64,000 nt of DNA from Prosopocoilus inquinatus (taxonomy: Eukaryota > Arthropoda > Insecta > Coleoptera > Lucanidae). The stretch lies in NCBI GenBank assembly GCA_036172665.1, contig CM069876.1:44733001-44797000 (forward strand), read 5' to 3'. The position numbers and the translations under genes are program-made. Under the pieces are notes generated by a model. That model did no database searches, was not told the origin of the DNA, and saw only the letters and a program-made list of their open reading frames with translations. The number at the start of each line of letters is the position of its first letter. Positions within the stretch are counted from its first letter, which is position 1. This document shows, piece after piece, positions 11,858 to 22,933 of the stretch.

Positions 11858-12752
11858 TCAGATGGTCGGTCGCTTTTCGTCAGTGTGCGTCAACACATGC
11901 GTATCTAAACACTTAGAATACTTATACTTTTTAGTGCACAGATTACATTTGTACCACTCCTCATCGGCGGGTTTCCGATTCCCACTCTTGTGTGTCGCCT
12001 TGTGCTGCCTGAGGTACGCAGGACTCGTCGCCCTGAAATCGCAAAGGCTACACTTGAACGGCTTTTCGCCGGCGTGTGCCAACAAATGACTTTTCAAGGC
12101 GCCCGGATAACGACTTGCATAGTTGCAGATGTTACACTTGTACGGCTTCTCTTGAGTGTGCTTCCAGAAGTGTCGCCTTAAAAGCAAAGGATAATTGCAC
12201 TTGTAATCACAAACGGTGCACCTGAGGAGTTTCTCGGCGTTGTGCGTCAACTTGTGCGCCTTTAAATTCGGAAGGGCGTTGCTTTTAAAGTCGCACACGT
12301 CACATTCGAACGGTTTTTCGTCGGTGTGTCTCACCAAGTGCCTCTTCAGACCGCTCTGCCGCCAGGTCGCGTAGTCGCAGAGGTTGCACTTGAAGATGTT
12401 TCCGCGGTGTCTCAACATGTGCCGCTTGAATAGACCGAGCACGTAGGTCTCGTAATCGCATGCGCTGCACTTGTGAAGCTTTTCAGTATTGTGCATTTCC
12501 GAGTGGTTTTTCAGGCTTGTGGACGTCCTGCTCCTGAAGCCGCACGTGTCGCATTTAAACGGTTTTTCGCCGGTGTGCGTCATCATGTGTCTCTTCAAAT
12601 TGCGGGTGCAATAGCTGTTGTAGTCGCAGAGGTTGCATTTGAAGAATTTCTCGTCCGTTCTTTTTACAGGTTTCTCTTTTGTTTGGGGCGTCGCCTGGGG
12701 AGTGGAGAAAACGAAACAGGGCGACGCCGACGCCGAGAGATTTCGGTTACGC
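11858..12752 (-). CDS. C2H2 zinc-finger block B, terminal exon, 9 fingers
   Basis: The exon opens after acceptor TTTTGTTTCAG (AG at 12754-12753) and encodes 297 residues to the stop after TDEKRPTI. The leader RNRNLSASASPCFVFSTPQ has no Met before the first finger, so translation must begin in an upstream exon. An open frame extends into the intron but crosses the acceptor. Nine C2H2 fingers follow. Finger 3 to 4 uses a short linker (RHRGNIFKC), and the linker before the last finger is expanded (KSGNRKPADEEWYKC). The last finger CTKKYKYSKCLDTH resembles the last fingers of A and C. A likely nuclear DNA-binding protein. Confidence 0.87.
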
Positions 12753-12929
12753 CTGAAACAAAACAAACACGAAATTTCGTTTGTTGTCTGCGAACCTTTT
12801 ATTTTGAAACAAATGGAATCAGTCAATTAAATTTTTATTTAGAAAACAAAAGTATTTTTTGTGCACTTGGGATTCCCCCACTTTATTTATCAATCCTTTT
12901 AAACTTTACGCGTAAAATTTGTTACGCGG

Positions 12930-13033
12930 TAACTAAAGCACGGATTTAGGTGTATTTTTAGAACATGGGTCATCACTCGACAAGGCGGACCCCTGACGTG
13001 CAAAAATGCACTTAAATCCGTGCTCTAGTAATA
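12930..13033. mobile_element. Short foldback MITE
   Basis: The left arm AGCACGGATTTAGGTGTATT is mirrored by AATGCACTTAAATCCGTGCT on the right, around a ~40-bp centre. It lies downstream of nothing coding, between blocks B and C. Confidence 0.6.
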
Positions 13034-13164
13034 ACATAAAAAATGAATGCGAGATTGAAAATACATAGAAAATTCTTTTAAACTTTCACAATTATTTAAG
13101 AATAATATTAAGACAAATCCATTTTTTTTACGAAAAATTATCAAACATAACCTAAAATAATTAA

Positions 13165-14026
13165 TTATACCGGAACCAACTCTCCCTGGCCATGTTTCAA
13201 CACGTGCTTTTTTAAATTCTTGGAACTCTTATACTTTTTGCCGCAATCCTTACATTCGTACGGCATCTCGCCGGTATGCGTCAACATATGAAACCTTAAA
13301 TTCGTAGGCCAGCGACATTCGTAACTGCACACCGTGCACTTGAAGGGCTTCTCGCCGCTGTGTTTCAGCGCGTGCAGCTTCAAGCTTGCGCGATCCCTGC
13401 TCCGGTACTCGCAGGAATTACACTTGAAAGGTTTCTCGGCGGTATGCACCGTCATGTGCTTCTTCAAGTTTCCCGATGCATTACACCGGAAATCGCACAA
13501 GCTGCACTTGAACGTCTTTTGATTGGCGTGCGTCAGCATGTGCCGCTTTATATGCCACGAGCTTGCGCTCCTGTAATCGCAAAGCTTACAGTTCAACGGC
13601 TTTTCGCCGGTGTGGATCAACGCGTGCCGTTTTAACGCGTTGACGCATGAGCTGGCGTAATCGCAGACGTGACATTTGAACGCCTTCGCGCCGGTGTGTT
13701 TCAACGTGTGTCGCTTTAGCTGCGCGGGGACCTTGCTGCGATAATCGCAGAGGTCGCACTTGTAGAGCCTCTCGACGCTGTGCGTCAGCACGTGGCTGCG
13801 CAAGTTCGAGGAGATGCTGCATCTGAAGTCGCACAAGTCGCATTTGAACGGTTTCTCGCCGGTGTGTTTCCGCATGTGTCTCTTTAGAGTTCCGGCTCGG
13901 GTCGTGAAGTCGCAGAGGGGGCACTTGAAGACAACGTCGGGGAGCTTCTTTCGGCCCCTTTTCTTGTTCTGAGCCGAGCAGAGGTCGCTGAAACTGAACC
14001 GTCTCGACAGGGGATCTTCTCGGTGC
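13165..14026 (-). CDS. C2H2 zinc-finger block C, terminal exon, 9 fingers
   Basis: The exon starts after acceptor GTTTATTTCAG (AG at 14028-14027). It gives 286 residues: a 40-residue leader (HREDPLSRRFSFSDLCSAQN, then a basic KKRGRKK stretch that could act as a nuclear localisation signal), nine C2H2 fingers and the tail GQGELVPV. The first ATG lies inside finger 1, so an upstream coding exon is needed. Finger 1 (FKCPLCDFTTRAGTLKRH) precedes that ATG and would be lost if translation started there. The GC content is clearly higher than the surrounding AT-rich DNA. Last finger CGKKYKSSKNLKKH. Confidence 0.88.
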
Positions 14027-14104
14027 CTGAAATAAACGGGATCGTTAAGTGGTGTTTCTTTTTCATTTTTGTGGTAAATTTCAAATAATTACCCGAACCA
14101 CAAA

Positions 14105-14880
14105 GCTTCACACTTGGTATGATTTTCGCTGGTATGTGTCAGCGAATGCTCGGTACGCCTTTCAACTACGATCGGAAAATCACATGCATGTGACTTTCAC
14201 AGTTATGTCTTTGCAAATGCCTTGGCAGGTTGCGCTTGTAAGTAAAAAATGGCTGTTTTTCGCCGGTGTGCGTGAACTTGTGCCTTTAAACGCTTCCGGT
14301 TCAGCGAGAGCGCATTTGAGGGGCTTCTCGCCGGCACGCGTGCGCTTTCAACTTGTCGAGCGAGAGCAATTTGTAAACGCAATTGCACTGTATTTCGTCG
14401 GTGTGCGTCAGCACGTGCGCTCACACATACACAATAGGGTTTTGTTTAAGGAAAGGACAGAATGCGCGATCAGCGGCGAAATTAAATAAGGAAACACATT
14501 TTAAAATTTCAGTAACTCTATAATTTTTCAGAAATAAACAAGTGAACACGAATCATCAGGCAATTATTAAAAGCTGCTATTTGTTTGCAGAATGCCTAAA
14601 CTCGTGCCTTTTAAGCCATTCGTCTTAACGCATTGAAAAAAAATTAAATGTAAAGATTTTTCGCCGGTGCGTGTCAACACGTGCAACAACTTCTACGCTC
14701 CCAAATGATACGGGAAAAGTTAGAAACGCAGATCTCTTAAATTAAATGACTCGCCGGGATTCGTTCGGCTATTTATTTAATTTCTCGTGTCTCTCCGGTG
14801 ACTCTCGGTTCTCGTTTTTGCACTTCGAGTTCGTGTGCTTTAACATGTGTATAGAAATGCCGATGCATACGCCTGTATAA
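14105..14880 (-). pseudogene. Decayed zinc-finger remnants between blocks C and D
   Basis: Minus-strand pieces still spell finger fragments in shifting frames, with conserved linker relics such as TTCGCCGGTGTGCGTGA (about 14260), CTTCTCGCCGGCACGCGTG (about 14323) and TTCGTCGGTGTGCGTCAGC (about 14395). Past the stop of block D the frame also continues with relics (IHMLKHT near 14850; a TTCGCCGGTGCGTGTCA linker near 14660). About 770 bp in total. It may be the original 3' part of block D, or D plus a lost block. Confidence 0.75.
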
Positions 14881-14882
14881 TC

Positions 14883-15516
14883 TCATAGAGTACATTTCAA
14901 GAGTTTCTCGTCGGTGTGTGTCTTACGATGTCGGGAGAAACTCCTGCGAGTTTTGCATTCGTACTCGCATGCCGTACATTTAAACGGTTTCCCGCCGGTG
15001 TGCGTCAAAATGTGATCTCTTAAAGTCGATTTTAACCGACACCTGTAGCTGCACGCGGTGCATTTGAACGGTTTCTCGTCGGTATGCGTCATCGCGTGCA
15101 ACTTTAAGCGAACGGCGCTCTTACACTTGTAACCGCAAGCGCCGCACGCGAACCAGTTTCCGGTGTGCGTCACCAGGTGCGCGTTTAGGGCGCTGTGCGT
15201 CCGGGCCCTGTACTCGCAGTCGCCGCATTTAAGCGGTTTTTCGTCGGTGTGCGTCATGACGTGCTCTTTTAAGTTCTGCTTGGTCCTGCATCGGCGATCG
15301 CACGCGTGACATGCGTACGGTTTTTCGCCGGTGTGCGTCATCATGTGACGTTTTAAGTTCGCCGGTTGCGTGAACTTATAATCGCAAATGACGCATCTGA
15401 ATAGGCTTTCGGTGGGGGGTTTGATCGTTTTGGCCTTCGGTGGTTGGCCGAAGCAGATCAAGCCGGCGGTGACGAAGCGTTTACGGGCGAGATTCGTCGA
15501 GGCGTTTTCGTTTAAT
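14883..15516 (-). CDS. C2H2 zinc-finger block D, truncated, 6 fingers
   Basis: The exon opens after acceptor TTCTTCTTTCAG (AG at 15518-15517) and encodes 210 residues. The leader LNENASTNLARKRFVTAG is followed by six complete fingers, the linker THTDEKLLKC and then TL-stop. The stop TGA sits where the second zinc-binding Cys (TGY) of finger 7 should be, and the reading frame continues beyond it with DYTG and a finger-like tail. The product is therefore probably a truncated version of a longer array, or a pseudogene in the making. No ATG precedes the first finger inside the exon. Confidence 0.8.
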
Positions 15517-15879
15517 CTGAAAGAAGAAAAAATTAAGTGCGTGCAACGCAAACACCGTATAAAACAGTTAACTAGAGAATGATATTTGAGAAAATATTAT
15601 TTTTAATATACAGGGTGTTCGTAGAACCGATGCGTTTATATTTTCAACGGATCGCATAATTTTCACCGCATTACTATCTTATTTTATCTTTGGTTATCTC
15701 ATTTTATCTTTGGTCCAAAAGAAACTAAAGTATACAATAACAATAAACAAAAAAAGAAATCAGGAAAATATTAGGAGTAGTTTTTTAGTTAGTACTTTTT
15801 TCGTCCGCCTTCTGATACTTTTATTTTCATACTCCTGGCAACACTGCTGTCGGCCGTGACTCGAAAACGTATGTCGTAA
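15517..15879. other. Non-coding gap upstream of block D
   Basis: Contains a TACAGGGTGTTCGTAG repeat terminus at about 15609 and a duplicated TCTTTGGTTATCTCATTTTA segment. No exon recognised. Confidence 0.45.
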
Positions 15880-16960
15880 CATGAACGACTGTCAATTGTT
15901 TTTTTTAATGTAACTTCTTATTTTCTTTACTTTAAGCAAAAAAAATCATGTAATTTCTGAACATTGCAGAGAAACGTTTCAATGTGTTTTTTTTCTTTTA
16001 TTTTTTTCTACTTTCTTCAATCTTCTTATTTTTCTTCAATTTTGTTTCAAGCTTTCTCTTTTGTTTATTTTAGGTTAGGATTTGTTTTTAGACGATAGTC
16101 AATTGTTTTTCTTTACTATAACTATTTATTTTCTTTACTTTAAGCAAAAAAAATCATGCAATTTCTGAACATTGCAGAGAAACGTTTCAATGTGTTTTTT
16201 TTTTATTTTTTTACTTTATCGTTACTAAATTGTTAGGAGTATTTTTTTCTTTGTATATTTTACTACACATATTCACCAATAAAACATTATTATTATTGAA
16301 TAACTTAAACAGCGACATCTTACGATCGCTTCTTGACCTAACATCGCATTAGGATGCGTTTTCATTTTATTTATTTTGTTTTTTTGTGGGTGAATGTCTA
16401 TTGTTTTTCTTTTTATCTTCTTTCTTATTTTATTATTAGTTTGGGACATTTTGGACGATTGTCAATTGTTTCATTGTCTTCAATCAAATCATTTCAGTAA
16501 ATTAATGTGAAGCACGAAATAAAAAAAAGGAAAAAAAAATTCCTCCGTAATCGAGAGATTTGGATAATTTAGCCAACAAACTATTTTATTTACGAAAAAA
16601 TACAGAAAAAGATTCTCTTCAATTGCATTTTTGTATTAAGTTTTTTTTTTTTTAATTTTCTTTGGGTGACTGTCAATTGCTTTCCTTTAATAAGAACACT
16701 TTCGTTCTCTTTTCTTTACGAAAAGAAAAAAGAACTCAAACTCTTTAAGCATTTATTTTTTTCAACTTGCTCTTTCACTTTAGTTTGTTTTTGTGACAAT
16801 ATTTGTTTGAAACGATTGACGATTGTCAATTGTTTTCCTTCCTTTATGGAAAAAAATCAAGATCTCTGAACACTGCAGAGAACCTTTTTTTTATATATCA
16901 TATTTCTTTTTATATGATAAGGGAAAATTGAGGTTTATGTCAACGTTTCGCTGTACGTTT
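15880..16960. repeat. Degenerate repeat family with GACTGTCAATTGTTTT
   Basis: Units contain GACNATTGTCAATTGTTTTTC, a C/T-rich stretch, AAAAAAAATCATG(T/C)AATTTCTG and CATTGCAGAGAAACGTTTC. Copies lie near 15890, 16095, 16670 and 16820; the same family reappears at 21430-22130. About 16310-16360 holds AGCGACATCTTACGATCGC, a terminus also found near 19215, 57150 and 60265. Confidence 0.65.
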
Positions 16961-17049
16961 GAGGGCTTCTTCGGGAAAATTATAATTTATAAAATTATTT
17001 TTATATTTGTAGTTGACTCTTGTCCGTGGAAATTTGTTAGAAAATAATA

Positions 17050-17290
17050 TTTAAATAATAACCGGACACTATTAAAATTAGGTAGAACGCTCAACGTTTC
17101 ATTAATTCGCTCAACGTTTCTCGCTATTCCTCGATAGCGAAAGGTTGAGTGTTAAAAACTGTTATATTATAAATTACAATTTTCTCGAAGAAGCCGTTAA
17201 ACACGCAGCGAAACGTTGAGTGTTATAAACTATTATATTGTAAATTACAATTTCCTAGAAGAAGAAGCCGTCAAACACGCAGCGAAACGT
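17050..17290. repeat. Tandem duplication with GCGAAACGTTGAGTG
   Basis: A ~70-bp unit containing AAATTACAATTT, GAAGAAGCCG, AAACACGCAGCGAAACGT is present twice, preceded by inverted copies of CTCAACGTTTC. The motif is shared with about 2131 and 51060-51185. Confidence 0.65.
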
Positions 17291-17543
17291 CGACATAAAT
17301 CTCAATTTTTCCAAGCGTCCGCAACCAAAAATATTATGCAATATTTTATAATAATTTTCATCGGACACGATAGTGCTTCAATTGTTTTTTTTTTTTTTAA
17401 TATTCTTCAATCTTTTTCAAATATTTTATTTTATTTTTTTAGTTTTCGTGGATGCTAGATGCACTTGGGTGGGTGACTGTCAATCGTGTTCCTTGAACAT
17501 GAATATAAATAATTGTTGCTCGTGATAATCGGAGACAAAAAAA

Positions 17544-17700
17544 TATGAAAAAGAAAAACGCTTTAATTCGAGCTGAAAAATATTGATTAATTTATCTTAT
17601 CCTGGACGTTTCGAACAAACGGATCTGCGAAACGTCGCCGAAGGTGAATAAATTAATATTATTTCAGCTCGAATTAAAGTGTTTTTCTTTTTCATATTTT
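17544..17700. repeat. Foldback repeat
   Basis: The left arm GAAAAAGAAAAACGCTTTAA and right arm TTAAAGTGTTTTTCTTTTTC pair, with inner TTCGAGCTGAAAAATATTGA against its complement. The ~50-bp centre carries GGACGTTTCGAACAAACGGA. Confidence 0.7.
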
Positions 17701-17839
17701 ATCTGTAAATCTTTTCGTTTTCTTTCCTTTATGAAAACTAGACACATTTCAACGCGCTGTTTGCACTTTAATGTATACAGTTGTCTCAAGAAAATAGTGT
17801 GCGTTGATTTTTCGTTTTTTTTTAATCTCTACGTTTAAT

Positions 17840-18730
17840 TTTTCTTATAATTTTTAATCTTTTACTTGTTTAGATGAAGTTAGGTTGAAGTTAGTTAGGT
17901 TCGACTGACCTTTTAATTTTTCTAGGATTCAATAGAACTAAGTTGGGTTATGTTGACGTTAAGATTAGTTGAGCTTCATTTTAATTGATTTTTAATTTTA
18001 ACAATTTTTATATTACTTTTATTTTTTTGCAATTTTTTATTTTTATTTGTGTTAAAAATGGATTTAGATTGAGATCAATCAAGGATTGACCTTGACGATA
18101 CTCGAACTTCATTTTAATTGATTTTTGATTTATTTTTAATCTACGTCATTTTTCTTATAATTTTTAATCTTTTGCAAATTTAAACTTCAACCCTTTTTTT
18201 TACATTGAATTGTATTTTAAGCATTAAAAAAAATTACTTGCATATGATATAATAAGTTGGGTTCAGTTGGCCTTGAGATTTGCTGACGTTCATTTTAATC
18301 CGTGTATAAATTTTAGATTGTTTCGATTTATTTTTTTACTACTTTAATTGTTTTTTTATTTTTAATATTTTTTGCTTGAATTGAATAGAATCGAGTTCAG
18401 TTGTTGGGTCGAGTCGAGTTTGGTTGACCTTGACATTGGTCGAACTTGCTTTAATCGTTTTTTTTTTTAATATTTTTTTTACATTTTTTTACTTACTACT
18501 TTTTTGCTTCAATTAAATGCATTTAGGTATAGTTCAGTTGAGTTAGGTTGGCTTTGAGATTTGTTCAGCATGATTTTAACATTTTTTTACTTTTAATTTT
18601 TTTTAAATATTTTTCTTAATTTTTTACTTAGGTTGATTAGAATTACATAGTTTGGGTTAAGTTCTTCAACTTGCTTTCTCATTTTATTCATTTATTTTAT
18701 TTTTTGACGTCGTTTTTTTTTAAACATCAC
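17840..18730. repeat. Degenerate GTTAGGTTGA-type interspersed repeats
   Basis: Repeated phrases such as GTTGGGTTCAGTTGGCCTTG and GAACTTCATTTTAATTGATT occur several times with T-rich spacers. Similar sequence occurs at 47.08-47.40 and 50.56-51.00 kb, and in the opposite orientation at 29.6-30.25 and 34.1-34.46 kb. No coding potential. Confidence 0.55.
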
Positions 18731-18935
18731 TTCGGCGTTGGGATACTAATTGATCCTTGTTATGGGAGTTCGTCAAAATAAATATTTAAACATTTAAATA
18801 AAAAGAAATTTATTATTGCGATGAGAACGGACAACTTATATATAGTTACATCATATATCATATTATAATTATAAAAAAATAAACAGTTGCAATAGATAGA
18901 TAAATAAACAAAAGAATAAATTCAAGACAAGTGCA

Positions 18936-19550
18936 GTGGCGTAACTACAACTTTTCCAAGTAAGCGTAGTTCAGAAAATAACAGATTGATTTCAGAAAGC
19001 CTCAATTGTATTTCAGAAACATAAAATGTATTTCAAACTGTATTAATTGTAAAAAATTTGTTGCAAATTGTTTTTTTTTTATTGCAGTGGATCCGTCGAG
19101 TATTCTCTGTGTAGTTGTTTCAGCTCTATTTGGGGCTTCATCAGCAGAAGCGCAGCTCGAGGGTTCCAATGCAAACCAAAACGACTTGTCCAAGGATATT
19201 CAGGTTAAAAAGCGGATCGTAAGATGTCGCTGTTTATGCTATGTGTTAATTGTGGTACAGAAAAGTAAAATAAATTGTATTTCAGAAAATAACGTTTGTA
19301 TTACCAAAAAAAAAAAAAATTAGAACATGCCTGACTTACAAGCGATGCTTTCTGAATTCCATGTGACGTTTCCTGAAATACAACTTACTTATCTACAACT
19401 ACATTAAGTATACGATTTACCTTCTGAAATACAATTTATTAATCTGAACTACAATTGATGATTTGTTAAATACAATTTATTATCTGAAATACAACTGAAA
19501 TGATCTGAAATACAATTGGAAAAGGTGTAGAAGTTAAGCCGCCGGGTTGC
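18936..19550. mobile_element. Foldback element with GGCGTAACTACAACTTTTCC ends
   Basis: The left end GGCGTAACTACAACTTTTCC near 18938 is mirrored near 19520-19545 (GGAAAAGGTGTAGAAGTTAA, then GCCGCC). Both arms hold runs of CTGAAATACAATT or its complement. The middle includes an unrelated segment (19085-19230) with GGGGCTTCATCAGCAG and GATCGTAAGATGTCGC, probably a second inserted repeat. Confidence 0.55.
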
Positions 19551-19780
19551 AAAATCCTTACCAACCAACGCATTTTATTAGTATTATTATTATACAGGGT
19601 GTATCTTAATGTATGTAAAAAAAATTGAAGGGGTGGTTGGTTGAGTGATTTCAAGTAAAAATGTTTCTATAAACACGTGGCCTAAAATGCCTCGTTTTCA
19701 ATATACAGGGGTGGCAAAGTTAAGTTTTAGTTTAATCTTTTGTTTTCAATCAAGTATACCGAGTGGGTATTTAATTTGAA

Positions 19781-20834
19781 CTATTTTTTGCTCTCGTGTG
19801 TAAGACTATGTTTCATTAACTTCGTTGACGACAGGCTCTTGAAATCACAAACGTTACATTTCTTTACCTCTTGGTTAGCGTGTCTCATCATGTGTCGTCG
19901 CAAACAGTGCCGCCTCTTGCCCCTATAATCGCACAAGTTACATTTCAACGGTTTCTCATTGGTGTGTGTCAACACGTGATCCTGAAAATAATCACGTATC
20001 GCCGTACTGTAATCGCACTCGCTGCATTTAAACTTTCTTTCGTTGTGTGTCAGCAGATGTTTTCGCAAAGCGCGACGCGTTTTCCCACTGTAACTGCACT
20101 TGTTACATCGGAAGGGTTTTTCATTGCTGTGTTGTGCCAACAGGTGGTCGCGTAAGTAGACGCGCGTTGTGGTGCAGTAATCACACTTGCTGCATTTGAA
20201 CGATCTTTTATTATGTGTCAAGAGATGTTGTTTTAAATTGAATTGCGTTTTGCCAGTGTAACTGCACTGGTTACATTCGAAGGGTTTTCCCTCGTTATGT
20301 GTCGGCAAGTGCCGACGTAAACAGGAAAATGTCGCGGCCCTATAATCACACTTGCCGCATTTAAACGGTCTTTCATTGTGTGTCAACAGATGTTTCCGTA
20401 AAGCCTCCTGCGTTTTGCCACTGTAACTATTGCACTTGTTACATTTGAAAGGTTTTTCGTCACCATGTGTCAACAGATGTTTTTCTAAAGCGTCGCGCGT
20501 TTCCGCACCGTAACTGCACACGTTACATTTTAGAGGTGTCTCGCCGGCATGTCTCATCATGTGGTGAGTTCTTAACCTCCCCGGTCTGTTGCATTCGTAA
20601 CCGCAAATTTCACACCTGTGCTTATTAAACGATTTTTCGCCGGTGTGCGTCAGAATGTGCTTCTTCAATTCGCCCAACGTTACTTTTCTCAGGTCGCATA
20701 TGTTACATTTGAAAGGCTTCTCGCCGGTGTGTCTCATGACGTGCGTTTTTAAATTACTAGGTTTGTTGCATTTGTAATCGCAAATGCTGCATCTGTATCG
20801 CTTTTCAAGGTCGTGGTCGCCGCGAGATTGGACC
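19781..20834 (-). CDS. C2H2 zinc-finger block E, terminal exon, 12 fingers
   Basis: The exon starts after acceptor GCTTTTGTTTCAG (AG at 20836-20835) and encodes 350 residues ending LMKHSLTHESKK. The leader is short (VQSRGDHDLEKR) and has no Met, so a 5' exon is required. Twelve C2H2 fingers. Fingers 5-10 form three repeats of a two-finger module: one finger with YSGKT/YTGKT after the second Cys, then one with a D/Y-rich motif. The modules are joined internally by four-residue linkers (NERP, NKRS, NERK) instead of five-residue TGEKP. The family is probably nuclear and DNA-binding; the altered linkers could change finger spacing on DNA. Confidence 0.87.
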
Positions 20835-21430
20835 CTGAAACAAAAGCTGTTGTTAATAAATAAATTCAAACCAAAAAATCATCATAGTTAAAAATGATAA
20901 CAAAAAAGAAAAATTATAAAAAAAATGTATGAGTTTCGTTTCTCATTGGAGTTTCATTTTATTTTAATTAATAATGATATACAGGGTTGTTCGTTTGAAT
21001 TGAAAAATTCGGTAGAAGATTGTAAGCGTGATCAATTGTCATTTGTTTCTGCCTGGTTTTCGTTCGTTGGAATAAAATTGCATTCTGGTTTTCCGTTTTC
21101 AATCGTCGTTTTATTTATTTATTTTTTTAAATTTATTGTACTCGTTTTTTTTTTTAATTTATGGTAGATAGTTAATTCTATTCATGATAACAACAGAGAC
21201 TGTTTTTAATTAACACAATTCAAATTATTAGATCCCTTTGTGTAAACGCAGGTACGCTTCTCACATGCTAGTATAAATAGTTTAATTATTATTTTTATTT
21301 ATTTTAATATTTTTTCTTTTTGTGGGATTGTAATTTGGATGAGTGTTTTTCTTCAGAATAAGTTATTTTATCAAAAAATTTCAATATTCTTCTTGTTTTT
21401 CTTCAATTTTGTTTCAAGCATTTTTTTTTA
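20835..21430. other. Non-coding gap upstream of block E
   Basis: AT-rich; contains a TATACAGGGTTGTTCG terminus near 20979. No exon recognised. Confidence 0.45.
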
Positions 21431-22130
21431 GGTTAGGACAATTTTTTTTTTACGATTGTCAATTGTTTCTCTTTTCATTCTTTTTCCTTTAAGTAACAAA
21501 ATCATGAATTTTTTTTACGTTGCGGAGAACCGTTTTTTTTAACTTTATTTTAGCGCGTTTTCGTTTATTTTATTTAATTTTTTTTCTTTGCGGTATTATA
21601 ATTTGGATGAATGTCTGTTGCTTTTCTTCAATATTTTATTTAACAATAGAAAAAAAAGAATTAGAAAACTTCCTTCAATGTTCTTATTGTTTTTCTTCAA
21701 TTCTGTTTCAAGTTTTTTCTTCTGTTTATTTTTAGGTCAGGAATTTTTTTTAGACGATTGTCAATTGTTTCTCTTTAATAAAACTGTTCATTTTCTTCCC
21801 TTTAAGCTAAAAAAATCATGAAATTTCTGAGCGTTGCGGAGAACCGTTTCTACTTTTTAATCTTTTTTTTTATTTTATTTTAGTGCGTTTTCATTTTATT
21901 TATTTTATTTTTTCTTTGTGGTATTGCAATTTGGACGAATGAAGAGAAGAAAAAAAGACTCAGAAAACGTTTTTCATTCTTCTTGTTTTTCTTCAGTTTT
22001 GTTGTTTTTCTTTAATATAACTTTTCATTTTCTTGCCTTTAAGTAAAAAATTCGTGAAATTTCTCAAAGTTGCAGAGAATCGTTTCTACGTTTTTTAATT
22101 TTTTTTAAATTTTATTTCACTGCGTTTTCA
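21430..22130. repeat. Second cluster of the GATTGTCAATTGTTTCTC repeats
   Basis: Three to four degenerate units with CGATTGTCAATTGTTTCTC, AAAAAATCATG, TTGCGGAGAACCGTTT and TAGTGCGTTTTCATTTTATT. Homologous to 15.88-16.96 kb. Confidence 0.6.
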
Positions 22131-22191
22131 TTTTATTTATTGGGTATATTTTTTTTCTTTGTGGTGTCCCTCCCTGATTTTAACAGTGCCT

Positions 22192-22551
22192 TATATAGAG
22201 CTTGCCTATTTTTCAGTGCTGTGCGCTCTGCATTACCGACCGTGCTAGACGACATTTTTTGCTTTTTAAACAAGTGCCGCGGCCACCTGCTTGTGTCCGC
22301 AAAAAAGTTAGTTATTACTGTGATTTCTTTAACTTCGGATTATGGGAAGTTTCATTGAAATCGTTCGCGTTGTTGAAAGCGTGTGAAGAACGTTAGTTTA
22401 AAAATGTGGAAGACAAGTACGGCGTAGCAGAGCGGCAATCTTCTTGCGCTTGCAGCATCCTCCAAGGGACAAAGTTTTATCGGAAGCTAGCATTTTTGGC
22501 GGCGCGGTGCTCCTGAAAACATGTACGATTAGGGCAACACTCAACACAGGT
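22192..22551 (+). promoter_or_regulatory. Candidate promoter and 5' non-coding exon
   Basis: TATATA at 22192-22197 is followed by TCAGT at 22213-22217 and a ~340-bp stretch that is much more GC-rich than its surroundings. It ends in a perfect splice donor, ACAG/GTAAGAATT (GT at 22552). The TATA-to-initiator distance, about 23 bases, is a little short. No matching acceptor or coding exon on the + strand was identified. It is antisense to the zinc-finger cluster, so it may start a non-coding RNA or belong to an inserted element. Confidence 0.35.
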
Positions 22552-22807
22552 AAGAATTTAATCTATTTTATGAAAGAGAGTTAAAGTGGCTGCGTTAAGG
22601 TAGCAGCAGCACGCAAGCCTGAACGAAGCGCTCATGACGTCATTGCTTGCAGCGCTTTCCTGAAGCGGCCGCCATTAGTCAAGCATGGTAACTATTTTTG
22701 TGCTAAATTCCAGCGCTGCACTTTAAACACTCCATAAAAGATGTTGGAATATTTATTTTAATTAATAACACAATTCTAAAATCTACAGCGAAAACAGTTA
22801 CCCTTAG

Positions 22808-22933
22808 GCCCGATTTCTTCACCTACAGATAAATTTATCTGCCAGGTAGTATCCTCGGAAACTATTATCGATACAATGGTTTTCAAGGATAATACCTGGC
22901 AGATAAATCTATCGGGAGGTGAAGAAATCGGGC
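22808..22933. repeat. Near-perfect 126-bp hairpin
   Basis: GCCCGATTTCTTCACCT at the left pairs with AGGTGAAGAAATCGGGC at the right; inner AGATAAATTTATCTGCCAGG pairs with CCTGGCAGATAAATCTATC. The loop is around TATCGATACAATGG. A MITE-like foldback without coding capacity. Confidence 0.75.

Noticed and set aside
12473..12949. Plus-strand open frame opposite block B (and similar frames opposite every block, e.g. 13360-13635, 41602-41922, 32379-32708)
   Set aside because: These are antisense shadows of the zinc-finger coding strand; they translate repeated linkers as phrases like LNGFSPVC and have no independent support.
19781..20869. Start codon in the intron-derived part of the open frame of block E (and similar starts for B, H, L, M, N)
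   Set aside because: These frames run through a conserved splice acceptor by chance; the shared leader and phase begin at the acceptor, so the exon start was used instead.
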